The notes: generated by a model from the sequence alone, not told the origin. A stretch of DNA of 64,000 bases from Ecdyonurus torrentis (GCA_949318235.1 OX439131.1:40455492-40519491); one strand, 5' to 3'. Shown: positions 28,290-40,018, numbered from the stretch's first letter. Made by a program: numbers and translations.

Positions 28290-28375
28290 GTTAAAACTTG
28301 CAGAAGACGAACGCAAAAATGACGAAAGGGTCTTCTAGGGGGACGTGGTGGGCACTTTTTCGAGGGAAATTAATC
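28290..28375. other. GC-rich patch of unknown role
   Basis: The stretch GAAGACGAACGC...AGGGGGACGTGGTGGGCA stands out from AT-rich intron. It has no coherent frame with splice sites and is a possible regulatory element. Confidence 0.2.
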
Positions 28376-29393
28376 ACTGAAATGTAGTTAATAAAGGTAA
28401 ATATTGACTTCAATAGAATTTACTATTTATACTCTTTCTAAAAATGTGCTCAAAACAGGGTCTTAACTTTATGGAAACTTCCTCATTCTTTATAAAAGCG
28501 TAAACAAATATGGTTTGTTACAAAACACACAAAAAATTTAAACCTAAAACTCATGTCGTTTTACTTTTAATAAATCGACACCTTAGTTTAATTAAAAGCT
28601 TAAAGACTTATTTAAAAGTTTATTGGCTTACGCAACGTTTTAATTATATATAAAGTGAAATAATAACAAGCTACAACTTGTTGTTTATATAATCAGTAAT
28701 TAATAAGATAAATTTTAAATTGGATACTTTGATACGTTCTCACTTAGCAAGATTAATTATAAAGCCATATTATAATATATTATTTAAAGGTGAAAATTAA
28801 CTTTATAATTATACATAGATAGCGATTTTATGGAAAGTCATTTTAAAACATTACAATCATAAATTCCTCACTTATTTTCAATATAATAAATTATAATAAT
28901 AATTTGTCATCATTTTTTTGTAATATTTCAAATAATGTTATTATTCTATTATATGATATGCTAAACAGGTTAATAAATAGAATGATATTGATTTATTTAC
29001 CTCATTTTTAACTCTATTTTACATGTATTTTGTGTAAAATCTAAACGTGATTTGATCATGGGGAAAAAACGGAGATTTTAAAATTCATTCCTTATATAGA
29101 TTTGATATTACTTGAGATTTTGTTTTCTATATTTATTTTATTTCTTCCTCAAAATCTACAAGAAGATCTCTTAATCTGTATTAAATCTACGTTCTGAAAA
29201 GTATAAAATATATCTACAATTTTTCTTGCCACCAATAAAATGTTATAAAAAAAGTATTACGTATATATTGATATAATAAATTACTTTTTTTTTTTGCCCA
29301 TAGAATATGTTGACTTTTATTTATTATTATTATTTTTTTTTTGCATGACTGAAAAATCTTGATATACGTAATAACATTTGAGGAAGTGACTAC

Positions 29394-29423
29394 TCGAATG
29401 TCATTTTGAGATTTAGTTGCCAT
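29394..29423 (-). CDS. Candidate alternative first coding exon (weak donor)
   Basis: An ATG in good context (CCCGCG-ATG-GC) follows a 100-150-nt GC-rich, CpG-containing leader. The first codons read MATKSQNDIR, and CGA|GTAGTC could serve as a phase-0 donor, but it is weak. The frame stays open to 29214 (69 codons) through AT-rich intron-like sequence. The context supports a first exon of the large gene from an internal promoter. The donor is the weak point. Confidence 0.3.
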
Positions 29424-29640
29424 CGCGGGGGAGCGAGAATATATAGAGAGAAAAAGAGCGAGAAGAAACGTTGCGGCGCGAGCTATTGATCGGGGGAAAC
29501 GCCGGCGCTAAGGCTGGCTACTATGCGCCTGCCGCACCGCCCTCCTATATAATATACCAACCAGTCTTTTGCCTGAATAGCATGTGGACCGTACGGGTTG
29601 CACGGCGTTCAGGGGAAGCAATCAACTAACAACGCTATCA
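29424..29640. promoter_or_regulatory. GC-rich CpG-bearing island with TATA-like element, probable promoter
   Basis: In a region of very low GC, this stretch is strongly GC- and CpG-rich (GCGGCGCGAGC, CGCCGGCGC). TATATAATATA at 29546-29557 reads as a TATA-like box on either strand. Downstream on the minus strand the island leads into the ATG at 29423. On the plus strand a CCAGTCTT initiator-like motif lies about 20 bp after the TATA box. I favour a promoter for the minus-strand gene, but the direction is not proven. Confidence 0.45.
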
Positions 29641-30207
29641 TGTCATAAAAAAAAACATCATTGATGTATACCTGTAATGCACTTGCTAACAACAAAAGCT
29701 ATATTATATACTTTTGTTTCTATTGTTATAATAACCTATTATAATAATTAATTTAATGAGGTTGAACTTGATTTATAAGTGATTTATAACAAAAAAGATT
29801 GAAAAAAATCTATCACTACCATTAAAAAAGCTTAATAATAGTACCATTGTTATCTATTGATAATGATACATTATCATGATAAGATAAGTTAATAATAATT
29901 TTTAAATATATTATATACCTTTTTTGTGATATAAAATTGCACTTCAGTTACTGTAACACTTTTGGTAAAATAATTATAAATATATAATGAGATATATCTG
30001 AGACATTTTTAATGATCTCTTATAATGTCATACAATAAATGCTATTATATTTTTAAACAGTACACTGTATATAATGTAAATAATGCAGTATATACATCGA
30101 GAGAGAGAGAGAGTCATTAAATTTTTGAAAGATGGTTGAGTAACGGTCAATATAGGAATATAATCACAAAGTAACTCTGTTGAAAAGTCTAAGGTTCATT
30201 TTTTTTC

Positions 30208-30209
<2 letters not shown>

Positions 30210-30296
<87 letters not shown>
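30210..30296. repeat. (GA)n microsatellite
   Basis: About 43 units; a smaller GA run lies at 30100-30113. Confidence 0.95.
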
Positions 30297-30302
<6 letters not shown>

Positions 30303-31065
30303 CAAAACATCAATAAAATGATTTTAAAAGTTATAAAAAAAGTTATAGTAGGTGTAAAATATATATTGATTGATTTTTCCATCAACGTGGCGTAAAAAAT
30401 AAGCTTCCTTGTAAATTTAACAATAACACTATACTTCTTTAAGTTGAGGCTTAAGTTTGAAGTACTTTGTGTACATCGTCAAGTGAAGTGGTGTCATTAG
30501 AACGCACGTCAAGTACTTTTTTGTATAGATGTCATCGCGATGTAATTCTCACTCATGTTCCTACCTCTTACGTCCTTCACTACTTTAATTAACGTTTAAT
30601 ATGTATTCTTTCCTTGTCCGTAGAATGTAACGATTTTCTCGTAATCACGGCAAGTCGTAATGAAAACTCATTATTTTATAACATTTTCGTAATAACAATA
30701 CGAGACTGGAATAATATTGAAATTATTACTTCCATGATAATATATATAAGTTCAAAATTCGATTTTATATTATGTATTTTAATAGTGTTTATTTATTTAT
30801 ATCATCTTCTGTTTATCTACGCGCCACTTTTTAATGCAAGAAAAATAAAAACATTGATTGTGCAGCACAAAGCACGCGATTAGCTTAGATGGCAGCACTA
30901 CCTTAACCACGTGACCAAAAATTCTTTAACAATAAATAATTTTTAAATAAAAAAAATAGTAACATAATCATTGTAATATAGTTCTTAAGCATTATATCAA
31001 CCTGTTTATGACACAATTAAAACAACAACATCAAAAGATTTAAGTATCCTTGGTCATACTCTTAC

Positions 31066-31153
31066 CTGAGAGTTTTCAACAACAAAAAAAGTATAAAGAT
31101 ATAAGAAGCAAAAAAAATATATGCATGAATAATTAAGTATGTAAATATTTACC
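31066..31153 (-). promoter_or_regulatory. Second donor / ratchet-like site 87 nt beyond the main donor
   Basis: 87 nt past the 31153 donor there is another near-consensus donor, TCTCAG|GTAAGAG, after exon position 31066. The interval is in frame and open (29 codons, hydrophobic because it reads a pyrimidine tract), and it contains no AG before the site. It can therefore be an alternative 5' splice site adding 29 residues. It also has the form of a recursive-splicing ratchet point: long pyrimidine tract, then CAG|GTAAGA. Confidence 0.4.
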
Positions 31154-31497
31154 TGTTCAACTTTTGCATTTTCATTATTTTCATCCCCAATTATTCCAGA
31201 ATCTCTTCTTGAAGTTATTTTATTATTAGATGGATTAAATGGTGTTAATTCTTCATCAATATCATAACGATTTAAATCATCAATTATATCATTTAAAACT
31301 CTAATATCTTTTGAATCCATATACACTGTACTTCCATCAGGAAAGGTTGTAGGTGTCATAGTCACCTGAGTGGCTGGGGGGGATGAGGGAGGGGTATTCC
31401 GTGAACCAAGTCTTGATAACGGTACCCTACTCCTTGCATTGGTACCATGCAAGTCAGCATGTGGAGCCGTGGTTGCTATATGATTTGTATAAGACAT
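31153..31497 (-). CDS. Start-bearing coding exon (alternative first coding exon or separate gene start)
   Basis: ATG at 31497 is directly preceded by an in-frame TAA, so translation starts within this exon. It encodes 115 codons ending in phase 0 at GAACAG|GTAAAT. Order: MSYTNHIATTAPHADLHG, a basic SRVPLSRLGSR segment, TPPSSPPATQ, MTPTTFPDGSTVYMDSKD, an amphipathic IRVLNDIIDDLNRYDIDEEL segment, NPSNNKITSRRDSGIIGDEN, and NENAKVEQ. SRRDSG looks like a phosphorylation site. A GC-richer, CT-rich patch at 31800-31900 is a plausible promoter or TSS. The exon lies downstream of 39194-39114 on the same strand, so it is best read as an alternative N-terminus. The family is not recognised. Confidence 0.8.
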
Positions 31498-32394
31498 TTA
31501 AATTTTAACAGCATTTAGAATTAAAAAAAAAGGTTGTATTTTTTTTTATTAGTAAATATTAAATTATCTACTAATAAATTATAAAAATTATTTTTCTCCA
31601 CTAAAATTGTAAAAATAAAAAAATATCTACTCAAATATTATAAAAAAAATATTAATACACTGTCACTGTCACTTATTTTACTATATAAATACACTTTTTA
31701 ATTTAATAATATTATGTTTGTATTTTAAACATCACTTTAGGTTAGAAACGTTATAAAATTTGTAACGTTATGTTATGTGTATCTTCGTTCTATACTGCAG
31801 AAACACAGTGAGAGAGCTAGCTCCAAAATCTCTCTTCCATCTCTGTCTCTCTCTTTCTCTCTCGCCCAACTTCTGCGTCGCGACACTAAAGCCACCTACA
31901 GTTAAATAAAGCAACCAGTGTCTCTTTTTCTATCAAACACGCAACTTCTATTATTTGCTACATAAAAATATTATAATCTTTATGTTATTTTATAAATTTA
32001 TCATTATAATATTACATGTTATTCAAATATTATATAAATTTGTAATCTCCTATTTAGAAAAATATACATTTTTGTGATAGGATTTTTTTTAGTCATTCTC
32101 AATATTCCTCTTTTTCATTTCAAAAAAGATACTTGTTGACAAAGTGCAAAATTTACCGTGCTTTTTATGTACGTAGAAAATCAATACATTTCTGTTGCGA
32201 GAAGATCTGTTTCTTTATTCCCTTATCCTTCTTTATATCATGGGTTTATTTAAGAACTCTATACCGTTTTAAAAGTCTTTGAATATATATTATATACTTT
32301 AACACACGGAAAATAAATCATTATATGATATATATTATAAGTCAAGTAAATGCAATAGATAGACATATAACATAACCTAGAACATAGTTATTAT

Positions 32395-32529
32395 CAGGGG
32401 TATAAGTGAGGCGGGATATGGCTGGACTTGTCCCGCCATAAGAATTTTAATTAACATTAGGCTTATGGAACTTCCCTTCTTTTTCCTCTTAAAGTCCCGC
32501 CATAAGGGTCAAAGCCACTTCTACCCCTG
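32395..32529. mobile_element. hAT-like MITE with near-perfect 8-bp target duplication
   Basis: The ends are CAGGGGTATAAGTG and CACTTCTACCCCTG, a 14-bp inverted repeat with one mismatch. The flanks GTTATTAT (32387-32394) and GGTATTAT (32530-32537) match at 7 of 8 positions. A CAGGGGT end with an 8-bp duplication is characteristic of hAT elements. The GC-rich inside has TCCCGCCATAAG twice as a direct repeat. Confidence 0.75.
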
Positions 32530-33333
32530 GGTATTATTATACTACAATAATACCTAATGCAGGTGCAATATGCTACAATAAAGGTGTGACTTACTTAGAT
32601 TAAGTGGTATTGTAGTTTATAATTACCTGTTCCAAATTAAAGTGTATCTATTGCAAAATACATAATTCATGTACCTGCCATAGGTAGTAATTTTTTTCCA
32701 TGTATAAATATAGCTATAACGTTTAAAATTATTAATTACAAACTTTATACCTACAAAAATTGTAGGATTTCTAATAGCAATATTTAATTTAAATGTATAT
32801 TTTTTGTAATTGACACAAATTGATGAATGGTATTTTATGGTATATATATATATTGAACATAAAGCGGTTTAGAATATCAGGGAAATAAATTCTTATTCGT
32901 AAAACGTATAGTTATCAACCGTTTGACCAGAAAAAAGAGATAGACGGACCAAAATTGTCACAACTTTAAAACAAACACGAGTCTTGAAAGTCGTTGACTA
33001 TAAATTTTAATTCAATTACACGTAAACAGAAAGTTTGTGTCATAGTAGAAAATAAAGATCAATAAGGTATTGCAGTAGCGCAGAAATACTGCAAAGAAAA
33101 ACAATTACGCTTATCCACCTATACCCAAAATACAAGTACAAGTATGTCGCGAAATTCTTCTTATTCAATTTAAACATTGACAAACTTTAACTGCATCTCT
33201 TTATAGTATTTTTTTTTACTGGTATATAAAGTTATTTCAAAATAGAAGTACATAATATGATGACAGAGCTTTGATGCCAACAATAGATTTTTAAAACATA
33301 AAAGGATCTTGTTAAAGTCAACAATAATCTTCT

Positions 33334-33365
<32 letters not shown>

Positions 33366-34216
33366 AAAAAAAAGGACTCATTTGACGCTTTAATAAAATA
33401 TGAAAAAAATACAAGTTTATAACACATATGGAATACAGGTGATTAATTAATACTATTATTTGTTAGACATGAAAATTAAGCTTCATAATCAGCTGTTTTT
33501 ATTGTTGATAGCATTATATCGTCATCAACTTTGCAAAGAAATAATATTCAACATCATAATATAATTTTTATTGCCGTATCGTTAAACACAATAAACATTT
33601 TTGTTACTTTTTTCATAGCATTATAAAGTAAAGTAGTCTCGTATCGTATATGGAAGTTTAGTATAATAAATTCTCAGAAAACAATTAATTCTATAATTAG
33701 TACAGCGTAAATTTAAGTATATTAATTAGTAAATGTATTAAATATAAAAAGACAATTGTGATGATTTATTTAGTAAAGTTTTATAAATCTTAATAAACTT
33801 CTGAGAAATCTATTAATTAATTCATTTCAATATTTATTTTTTTAAATGCAACTACTAAGAATTATAATTAATAAAAAATAGCTTTAAAATATTGCAAATA
33901 TTAAAATATATGTATTAAAAAATTAGATCTTCTATAGTAGCTACTTTTATTGCTCAGTTATTGTGAAAATGCACATTTAAAAACTTATATTTTATGAAAC
34001 AAATGGTAAAAAAATAAAAATTAGAACAACTTTACAGTTAAAATATCATTTAATAAACTAATAGAAAATAATGTATACGCGTATAAATAAAATAACTAAT
34101 TTTATTGATGACTTTAAAACATTTCATAAATTAACAAAAATAATATTTTGGATCAGTTTCAAATTGCCAATATCATGTTGTGCACTTAAAAAAAAATCAA
34201 TATTTGAATTGCATTA

Positions 34217-34410
34217 CCCTTGTAAACTTATTTATGTATCATTTAGAATACTAGAATGATAATTACCAAACCTTATTATCCATGAACTAGACATCAACAC
34301 GTTGATTGTGTATTTATTTTCATTTTGACGGTTGAAATAACACGTATATCTGACGTCACAATGTACCGGTGACTATGATTGGCTGACTTATCACGTGATC
34401 AGACCGGTGA
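34217..34410. mobile_element. TTAA-family MITE, copy 3 (half element)
   Basis: The left half aligns with copies 1 and 2 (CCCTTGTAAACTT, TTAGAATACTAGA, TGACGTCACAATGTACC). The sequence then ends within the centre at GACCGGTGACTGTC; the right arm is missing. Confidence 0.7.
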
Positions 34411-35329
34411 CTGTCTTTATTTGAGTATATAAACTGCGTTTTACATATTATTCAATAAAATATTTTATGCAAAAATACAAAATGTCATAATGTATTTATG
34501 TAAATTGTACTCTATGGATGTATATTTCTATAGAGGTGTATAAAACGACTTATATATTCATTGAAGCAATTCAATAAAACTCTTTTCAAGTCTATTTTAT
34601 TTTTATACAAAAGAAAACTTTCTTTAGTTAAAAAAAAAAAAAAAAAAAAAATGATAGTACGTGAACCTACAGTATTTTTTTTAAACTCCATTATTCAACT
34701 TCTTTAAATATCATTTTCTTTTTTGAACATTTTTATTTTCTACATTAAAAATTCTCTCTGTATTTTATTAAGACTTAACAAAGTTCTATTGTGTTTTAAG
34801 TCTCCAACAATGTCTTCTTTTATTCATCAATATTGTCCTACTTATTTGAAATTCGTAACAATCAAGCATAATATTTTTTTTTCTTTCTAATATTAAAGTA
34901 GAGCAGACAATTTTTTTTTATTTAGTAATTCACCCAAGCGTACAAGATTTGTTAGATAAAAAATGGGACAAATCCCCTCAAGTACTGACCTTTTACTATG
35001 ATCAATACTTTTTTATGAGTTATGATGAATTTAGAGAGTGATACGTGCTTTATTTAGAAATATTTATTGCAATAATCATAGATTAAAATTTATTGACATC
35101 AAAACCTTCGTATTTAAATTATATAAAAAAGAAACTATATTTGATTTAAAATAAATGATAGTAAAATATTTAAATATCACCACATATCTGAATATATATT
35201 TAATGATGCAAATAAGAGTATTTTACATCTTTATTTACACGTTACGTATGGCGTATGGTGAGACATTTTAATAATATTAATTATAATAATAAAATATTAT
35301 GACTCATCCAGAGTTAAGTGGTGACAATA

Positions 35330-35968
35330 GCTTGTTCTGTAAAGTAAATTGAATCTCAATAACAGTGATTGGCTGACCAACAAAATAAGACACATTCATT
35401 GGTTGATCTTGTTTTTTGAGCCGATAAAAGTGAGTCGCATATTGAGACTGGAACTTTTTTTTTGGAAGTTTCTATTCATTCTTATCAAGTTCAAAATTCT
35501 AAAAGAAGAAATAACAATGATCGACCATAGCTCGTCTCGTTCTATAAACTACACACAAATATTGAGCAAGCTTCGAAAATGTTCTTTTGTTAAAAACAGA
35601 TGTATATGACGTCGTTACCTGTTTACTACGTTTATACATATGGTTGATCATTGTTATTTCTTCTTTTAGGACTTCGAACTTGATAAAAATGAAAGAAACT
35701 CACAAAAAAGTTCCATACGAAACATGCGACTCACTTTTATCGGCTCAAAAAAAAAAAAAAAAAAAAAAAAAAAAGACCACCTAATGAACGTGTCTTATTT
35801 TGTTGGTGAGCCAATCGCTGTTATTGAGATTCACTTTACTTTACAGAACGAGCTCATATGTATAAACGTAGTAAACAGGTAACGACGTTATAACGAGCTG
35901 TTTTTAACAAAGGAACCTTTTCGAAGCTGGCTCAATATTTGTGTGTAGTTTATAGAACTAGCTCATGT
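35330..35968. repeat. Interleaved inverted repeat (A-B-A'-B')
   Basis: Segment A (about 35330-35529) returns as its reverse complement A' (about 35638-35852), with GATTGGCT, GAGCCGATAAAAGTGAGTCG and AAGAAGAAATAACAATGATC shared. The spacer B (about 35530-35637) returns in reverse as B' (about 35853-35968), with AACAGGTAACGACGT and TATTTGTGTGTAGTTTATAG. A poly-A run interrupts A'. The layout suggests two overlapping or dimerised foldback elements. Apparent ORFs here are mirror frames. Confidence 0.7.
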
Positions 35969-37451
35969 GGATAAAACTTAAAAATTGGAACTATTTTAGA
36001 CGTTACGTGTGTGTGTTATATGCGTTACACACACATATATGAACTTCATTTTTATTTTTACTGATAACTTTATATGCACGTAAATAAGCGAGAATAATTA
36101 TATTGTTATCATAAATTTATTATTGCGTTAGTTTCATTAACAACATAAATCCGAATGTCATTACGTAAAAATTCATATATAGTAATAATGAGTTAAAATC
36201 AGTAAAATTTTAATGAATGTTATTGATTTGATATTTGACATTGTTTCAATGGATATGTCATAGTAACAGCAAGTAAACAAATGTTAGAAATCAATAATAA
36301 CTCTCTGTCATTTTATTTGTATAATTACTGAAATTAAATTGTCATTGATTTATTATCTACTCTTCAAATGTTTCAAAATATAATGATGCTTCATGTAAAT
36401 TCCGGAATGTAACTATAATTGAGTATAATATTTTTAGATAAATTTAAATAGATTGATGTAAAAATAAACAGTCTAGATTTTATTTAAAAATTGTTTTTAT
36501 GCAGATTATAATAAAAATATTCATACAAGTTTTTATGCAATCTCTGTACGTCAAGAGTATATAAATTTATTTACTAAAATTTATTACGATTATTATACTT
36601 ATAAAAAATAAGTACGTATATTTCATAGATAATTTATGTATTTTTTTTTTATATAATTCAACAATGAAATGAAAGAAACAAATCCTAAGATTTCTTTTAG
36701 TACAAGAAAATATAAAAACCTTTTTTTCAGAGATAAAATTTGACAACAAGATAACTTCTCTTGCAGAAGATTTTTTTATAGTCATTTACAATTCAAACAG
36801 GACAATGTAGATTGTTTTTTTTATAAAACTCGACTGAATATTATAGTAGAAATGTAATGTTTGTAAAGCGTTGCTATTGGCAACGAATAATTGAGTTCTG
36901 TCTGTATACGAGTAGTGTAAAACCAATGCAACATATTATAACACGTAGTTATTAGTGATATCTCCGTATACGTATGTATTATTAGACAAAAATATAAATT
37001 CCAATTAGTAATGTATAATCAAGTTAAACATAAAATCATATATTTATATTACTGAAATTAAAATTCATCCATCATGGGGAGTAAGAGTGTTGGATATTTT
37101 GATTTGAATATCAATATAAAATATATCACCAGTTGTAACCTGGTAGTAATATTTTATAAATAAAAGTAGCTTTACAGCTCTGCCATCTATAGAATCATTA
37201 ATGAACTCTATTTATGTAGATGGAGTGATATAAATAATAGTTAATTTAATGCATTATAAAATAGCTGAGTACCATACAATACAGTAGACTAAGTGGCGTT
37301 AAGTTGGCCTCTATAGAAAACGATAGGAACTATAGTTCAGTTACGTGACCAACTAATTTTTAGTCAATAGCTTTTGAATTTCAAAATGAAAATAATTTAT
37401 TATTAAGAAGTATTAAAAAATATATATTATATATAGAAATTTAAATTCAAT

Positions 37452-37932
37452 GTTGTAGCGAACAAAATATGTGTACCTCGTTTTCTATCAGTGAATGCAA
37501 ACAAAATGTGCCTCTCGTTTTTTTGTCAGTGGAAGCAAAATGTGTATCTCGTTTTTTGTCCCGGTAAACAATATGTTTAAGTCGAGCGCCATCTACAGTA
37601 CGTTCGGAAACGACTTACAAATGTTGTTTCCCGTGACAAAAAACGAGATGCACATTTTGTTTCCATTGATAAAAGAACTAGATACACATTTTGTTTCCAC
37701 AGGTAAAAAACGAGATACACATTTTGTTTCAATTGATAAAAAATAGCTTCCCTTTTGTTTCCACTGATAAAAAACGAGATACACATTTTGTTTGCATTGA
37801 TAAAAAACGAGATACACATTTTGTTTCCTTTGATAAAAATTAGATATACATTTTGTTTCCACTGATAAAAAACGAGATACACATTTTGTTTCCATTGATA
37901 AAAAATTAGATACACATATTGTTCGCTACGAC
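37452..37932. mobile_element. TIR-bounded element with inverted 33-bp minisatellite arrays
   Basis: The ends GTTGTAGCGAAC and GTTCGCTACGAC form a 12-bp inverted repeat with one mismatch. About three 33-bp units lie on the left in one orientation and about nine on the right in the opposite one, around a unique centre (TAAGTCGAGCGCCATCTACAG, split here as 37576-37596). The unit is ACGAGATACACATTTTGTTT plus CCACTGATAAAAA. Because 33 is a multiple of 3, the array looks like an 11-residue repeat protein in several frames; this is not evidence for a gene. Confidence 0.75.
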
Positions 37933-38566
37933 ATCGGATTGTAAGTGTGTTCTAAAAGGTCACTACTACCCCACCAGTTGCCTAAATGGCGCCAAAACAT
38001 AATTCATATAGAGTTTTTAATATATTTGAAACTGATTTAACATTTAAAGGTAAAGTCATATTTAGGCTTCTATTTTATACTGTGATTACTGAATAATTAT
38101 TAAATGTTCATAAAACAGGTTAATTCTTCTTACATAATATTGTATGAGATGTGTATCAAAATCAAATGATACTTCTGAAAAGTAATCTTCTGCCTTATTC
38201 CCAATACTTATGTAACCTTTTCAATCGCTTCAATCTTCGTAAATTATGATACGTAAAAAGATTTAAAGTTCAATAATAATTTGACTCATTACTCTGTTAA
38301 AACTATACTCTTAAACGATTAAGCTATATAAAATCGTCTTTAAATATCATATTTATTTTATAGAAAAGTTCATTCAAACATACAATAATGTTTTATTTTT
38401 ATTTTATTGGAGGGTTTCCTCAATAAAAAATATATTTTTATATCAAAAAGGCTTGATATGTAATAAAATATATATATACTACTACGCAAAATTTTAATGA
38501 TTATTTTATTACAGTTCGTTTATTCAGTAATATTGTATACTGTATTCTTTGATATTTTCACTTCAG

Positions 38567-38712
38567 GAGCGTGTTTAGACAAGCTTTTAATGATGCTTAA
38601 TAAAATGTTTGAAAACATGGTGATTGTTGTCGGTTGGTTTCCACATATAAGCGAGAAAAACATTTTGTTACGATACGGAGAAGAAAAGAAAAAAAAAACG
38701 TTTGAAGCCCCT
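38567..38712 (+). other. Plus-strand exon-like ORF with both splice sites
   Basis: TATTTTCACTTCAG precedes and GCCCCT|GTAAGT follows a 146-nt stretch. It is open in one frame (phase 1 in, phase 0 out), reading ACLDKLLMMLNKMFENMV, then IVVGWFPHISEKNILLRYG and EEKKKKTFEAP. It lies in an intron of the minus-strand gene. No partner exon was found on this strand, so it may be a chance or relic exon. Confidence 0.2.
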
Positions 38713-38721
38713 GTAAGTTAG

Positions 38722-38755
38722 GCAACCGTTGCGTTATATCTACGCAACTGGTTGC
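38722..38755. repeat. Short imperfect palindrome
   Basis: GCAACCGTTGCGT and ACGCAACTGGTTGC pair as an inverted repeat with one bulged base around an AT-rich loop, directly after the exon-like ORF's donor. It could be a protein-binding palindrome or one end of a decayed element. Confidence 0.4.
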
Positions 38756-39113
38756 ATAAGCACTATATCCCGCAGGGGCAAATACAAAATCTTATAGTAA
38801 GTGATTTTGTTTGTCGTTTCGAAACACATAATATAAAATACATAAAAAATGAATACATATTCACAATAAAAAACAAATGGAAGTTTGCAACATAAAAAGC
38901 GCATTTAAACTACCTAATTTTTTCTAATAATAAATGCTATTAAAATACCAAGGTGCAAAAATTTTCATTATAATAAAAATATTAGTAAAATAAAACATGC
39001 ATATTATTATCCATTATTTTTATTGAAAATTTATTAAAAATCACCTTTAATGATGTCATTTGCTACTAACTTCCATTTAAAAAATACTTTATGTTTTTAA
39101 ATAAAGTACTCAC

Positions 39114-39194
39114 CTGAGCAACTTTCTCTCCCATATTTGGTGTATGAAGAGCACCTTGAAAAAATTTCGCTGACCCATTGTCTTGTATAGAAAA
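39114..39194 (-). CDS. 27-codon coding exon, large minus-strand gene
   Basis: The exon is 81 nt in phase 0 at both ends, with acceptor ATTTCTTACAG and donor GCTCAG|GTGAGT. It encodes FSIQDNGSAKFFQ then GALHTPNMGEKVAQ. The start exon at 31497-31153 also ends in phase 0 and with a similar KV-x-Q tail (KVEQ). Both could therefore splice to the same downstream exon as alternative 5' portions; this is inference from phase and sequence. Confidence 0.85.
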
Positions 39195-39429
39195 CTGTAA
39201 GAAATAATTGAATATTGTACTTTAAATTATTATGTGCGTAATTAAAAAAACACCCATGTTGTTTTGTTTTTTTACTGTAAAAGTGTGTAGGAGTTTCCTT
39301 TTAATAGTTTAGCAATTAAATATATTTATAAAAAAAGCATGCGTGAAGCAAAAAAATAAAGTGCCTTTGTAATTTTTTATAGTAAAAAAAGGTTTCTGTG
39401 AAAGTTTAGCAAGCTTGTTGTGATCTTAC

Positions 39430-39587
39430 CTTATGTCGTAAACTATCTGAAGCAACGTTACTCAGTGAAGGAGACTTTCTATCACCAGGACGTCGATTAT
39501 CTCCCCAAACTGAAGCATGATATCGCGCTAAATCTGACTCGGATGAAGCATTAGGGAATGATTTGGATACGTGGTTTCTTGCAGCAG
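39430..39587 (-). CDS. Serine-rich coding exon of the large minus-strand gene
   Basis: The exon is 158 nt, with acceptor ATGATTTCAG in phase 1 and donor CATAAG|GTAAGA in phase 0. It encodes AARNHVSKSFPNASSESDLA, then RYHASVWGDNRRPGDRK and SPSLSNVASDSLRHK. It is polar and Ser-rich with scattered basic residues and no hydrophobic core, so it is likely disordered or regulatory. Both splice sites are strong, and the join to exon 39194-39114 across a 235-bp intron is unambiguous. Confidence 0.85.
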
Positions 39588-40018
39588 CTGAAATCATTAA
39601 TAAAATTGGACCTATAGATGTATAAAATAATATAAATTATAATTATTATAAGTACCGAATAAAGTTTTTTTTTTTTTTTTTTTTTTTAAATATAAGAATT
39701 TGAAAGTAATCTTTTTTTATATTGATATTAAATTACCATTCATGTTAAAATAATATAACATTATGATTAACTAATTTTAAAACTATTAAAAATTATAAAG
39801 AGTAAACGGTACTTAAAATAAATTAACCAATTCGCTACAATATAATAAGTATTGTAGTACAAAATTTCAACAAATGTCAATTTTTTGTTGTATTAAATTT
39901 AATAGAAAAAAAATATTAAGCATAATGATAAATAAATGAAAATATAATATATAAATGTAAGCCAAAATTTTGCAATAATGAAAAATAATGCATCGAAGAG
40001 CAACGAAAATAAACATAC

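Larger units (their letters stand above)
8788..31065. other. Long intronic region of the minus-strand gene
   Basis: About 22 kb of AT-rich sequence holds MITEs, SINE copy 3, a LINE end, GC islands at 13.1 and 29.5 kb and weak candidate first exons. A linking exon in phase 0 in and phase 2 out is expected here but was not located. Confidence 0.5.
31498..39113. other. Intronic/upstream region with MITEs
   Basis: AT-rich sequence between exon 39194-39114 and the start exon at 31497. A CT-rich, GC-richer stretch at 31800-31900 may be the promoter for the 31497 start. The rest holds the hAT-like MITE, the half TTAA element, the interleaved repeat and the minisatellite element. Confidence 0.5.

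Noticed and set aside
37495..37915. Three overlapping ORFs with 11-residue repeats
   Set aside because: The 33-bp minisatellite is open in several frames on both strands by periodicity alone.
37452..37932. CRISPR-like array of regularly spaced repeats
   Set aside because: Tandem units without spacers, in inverted arms, in a eukaryotic context.
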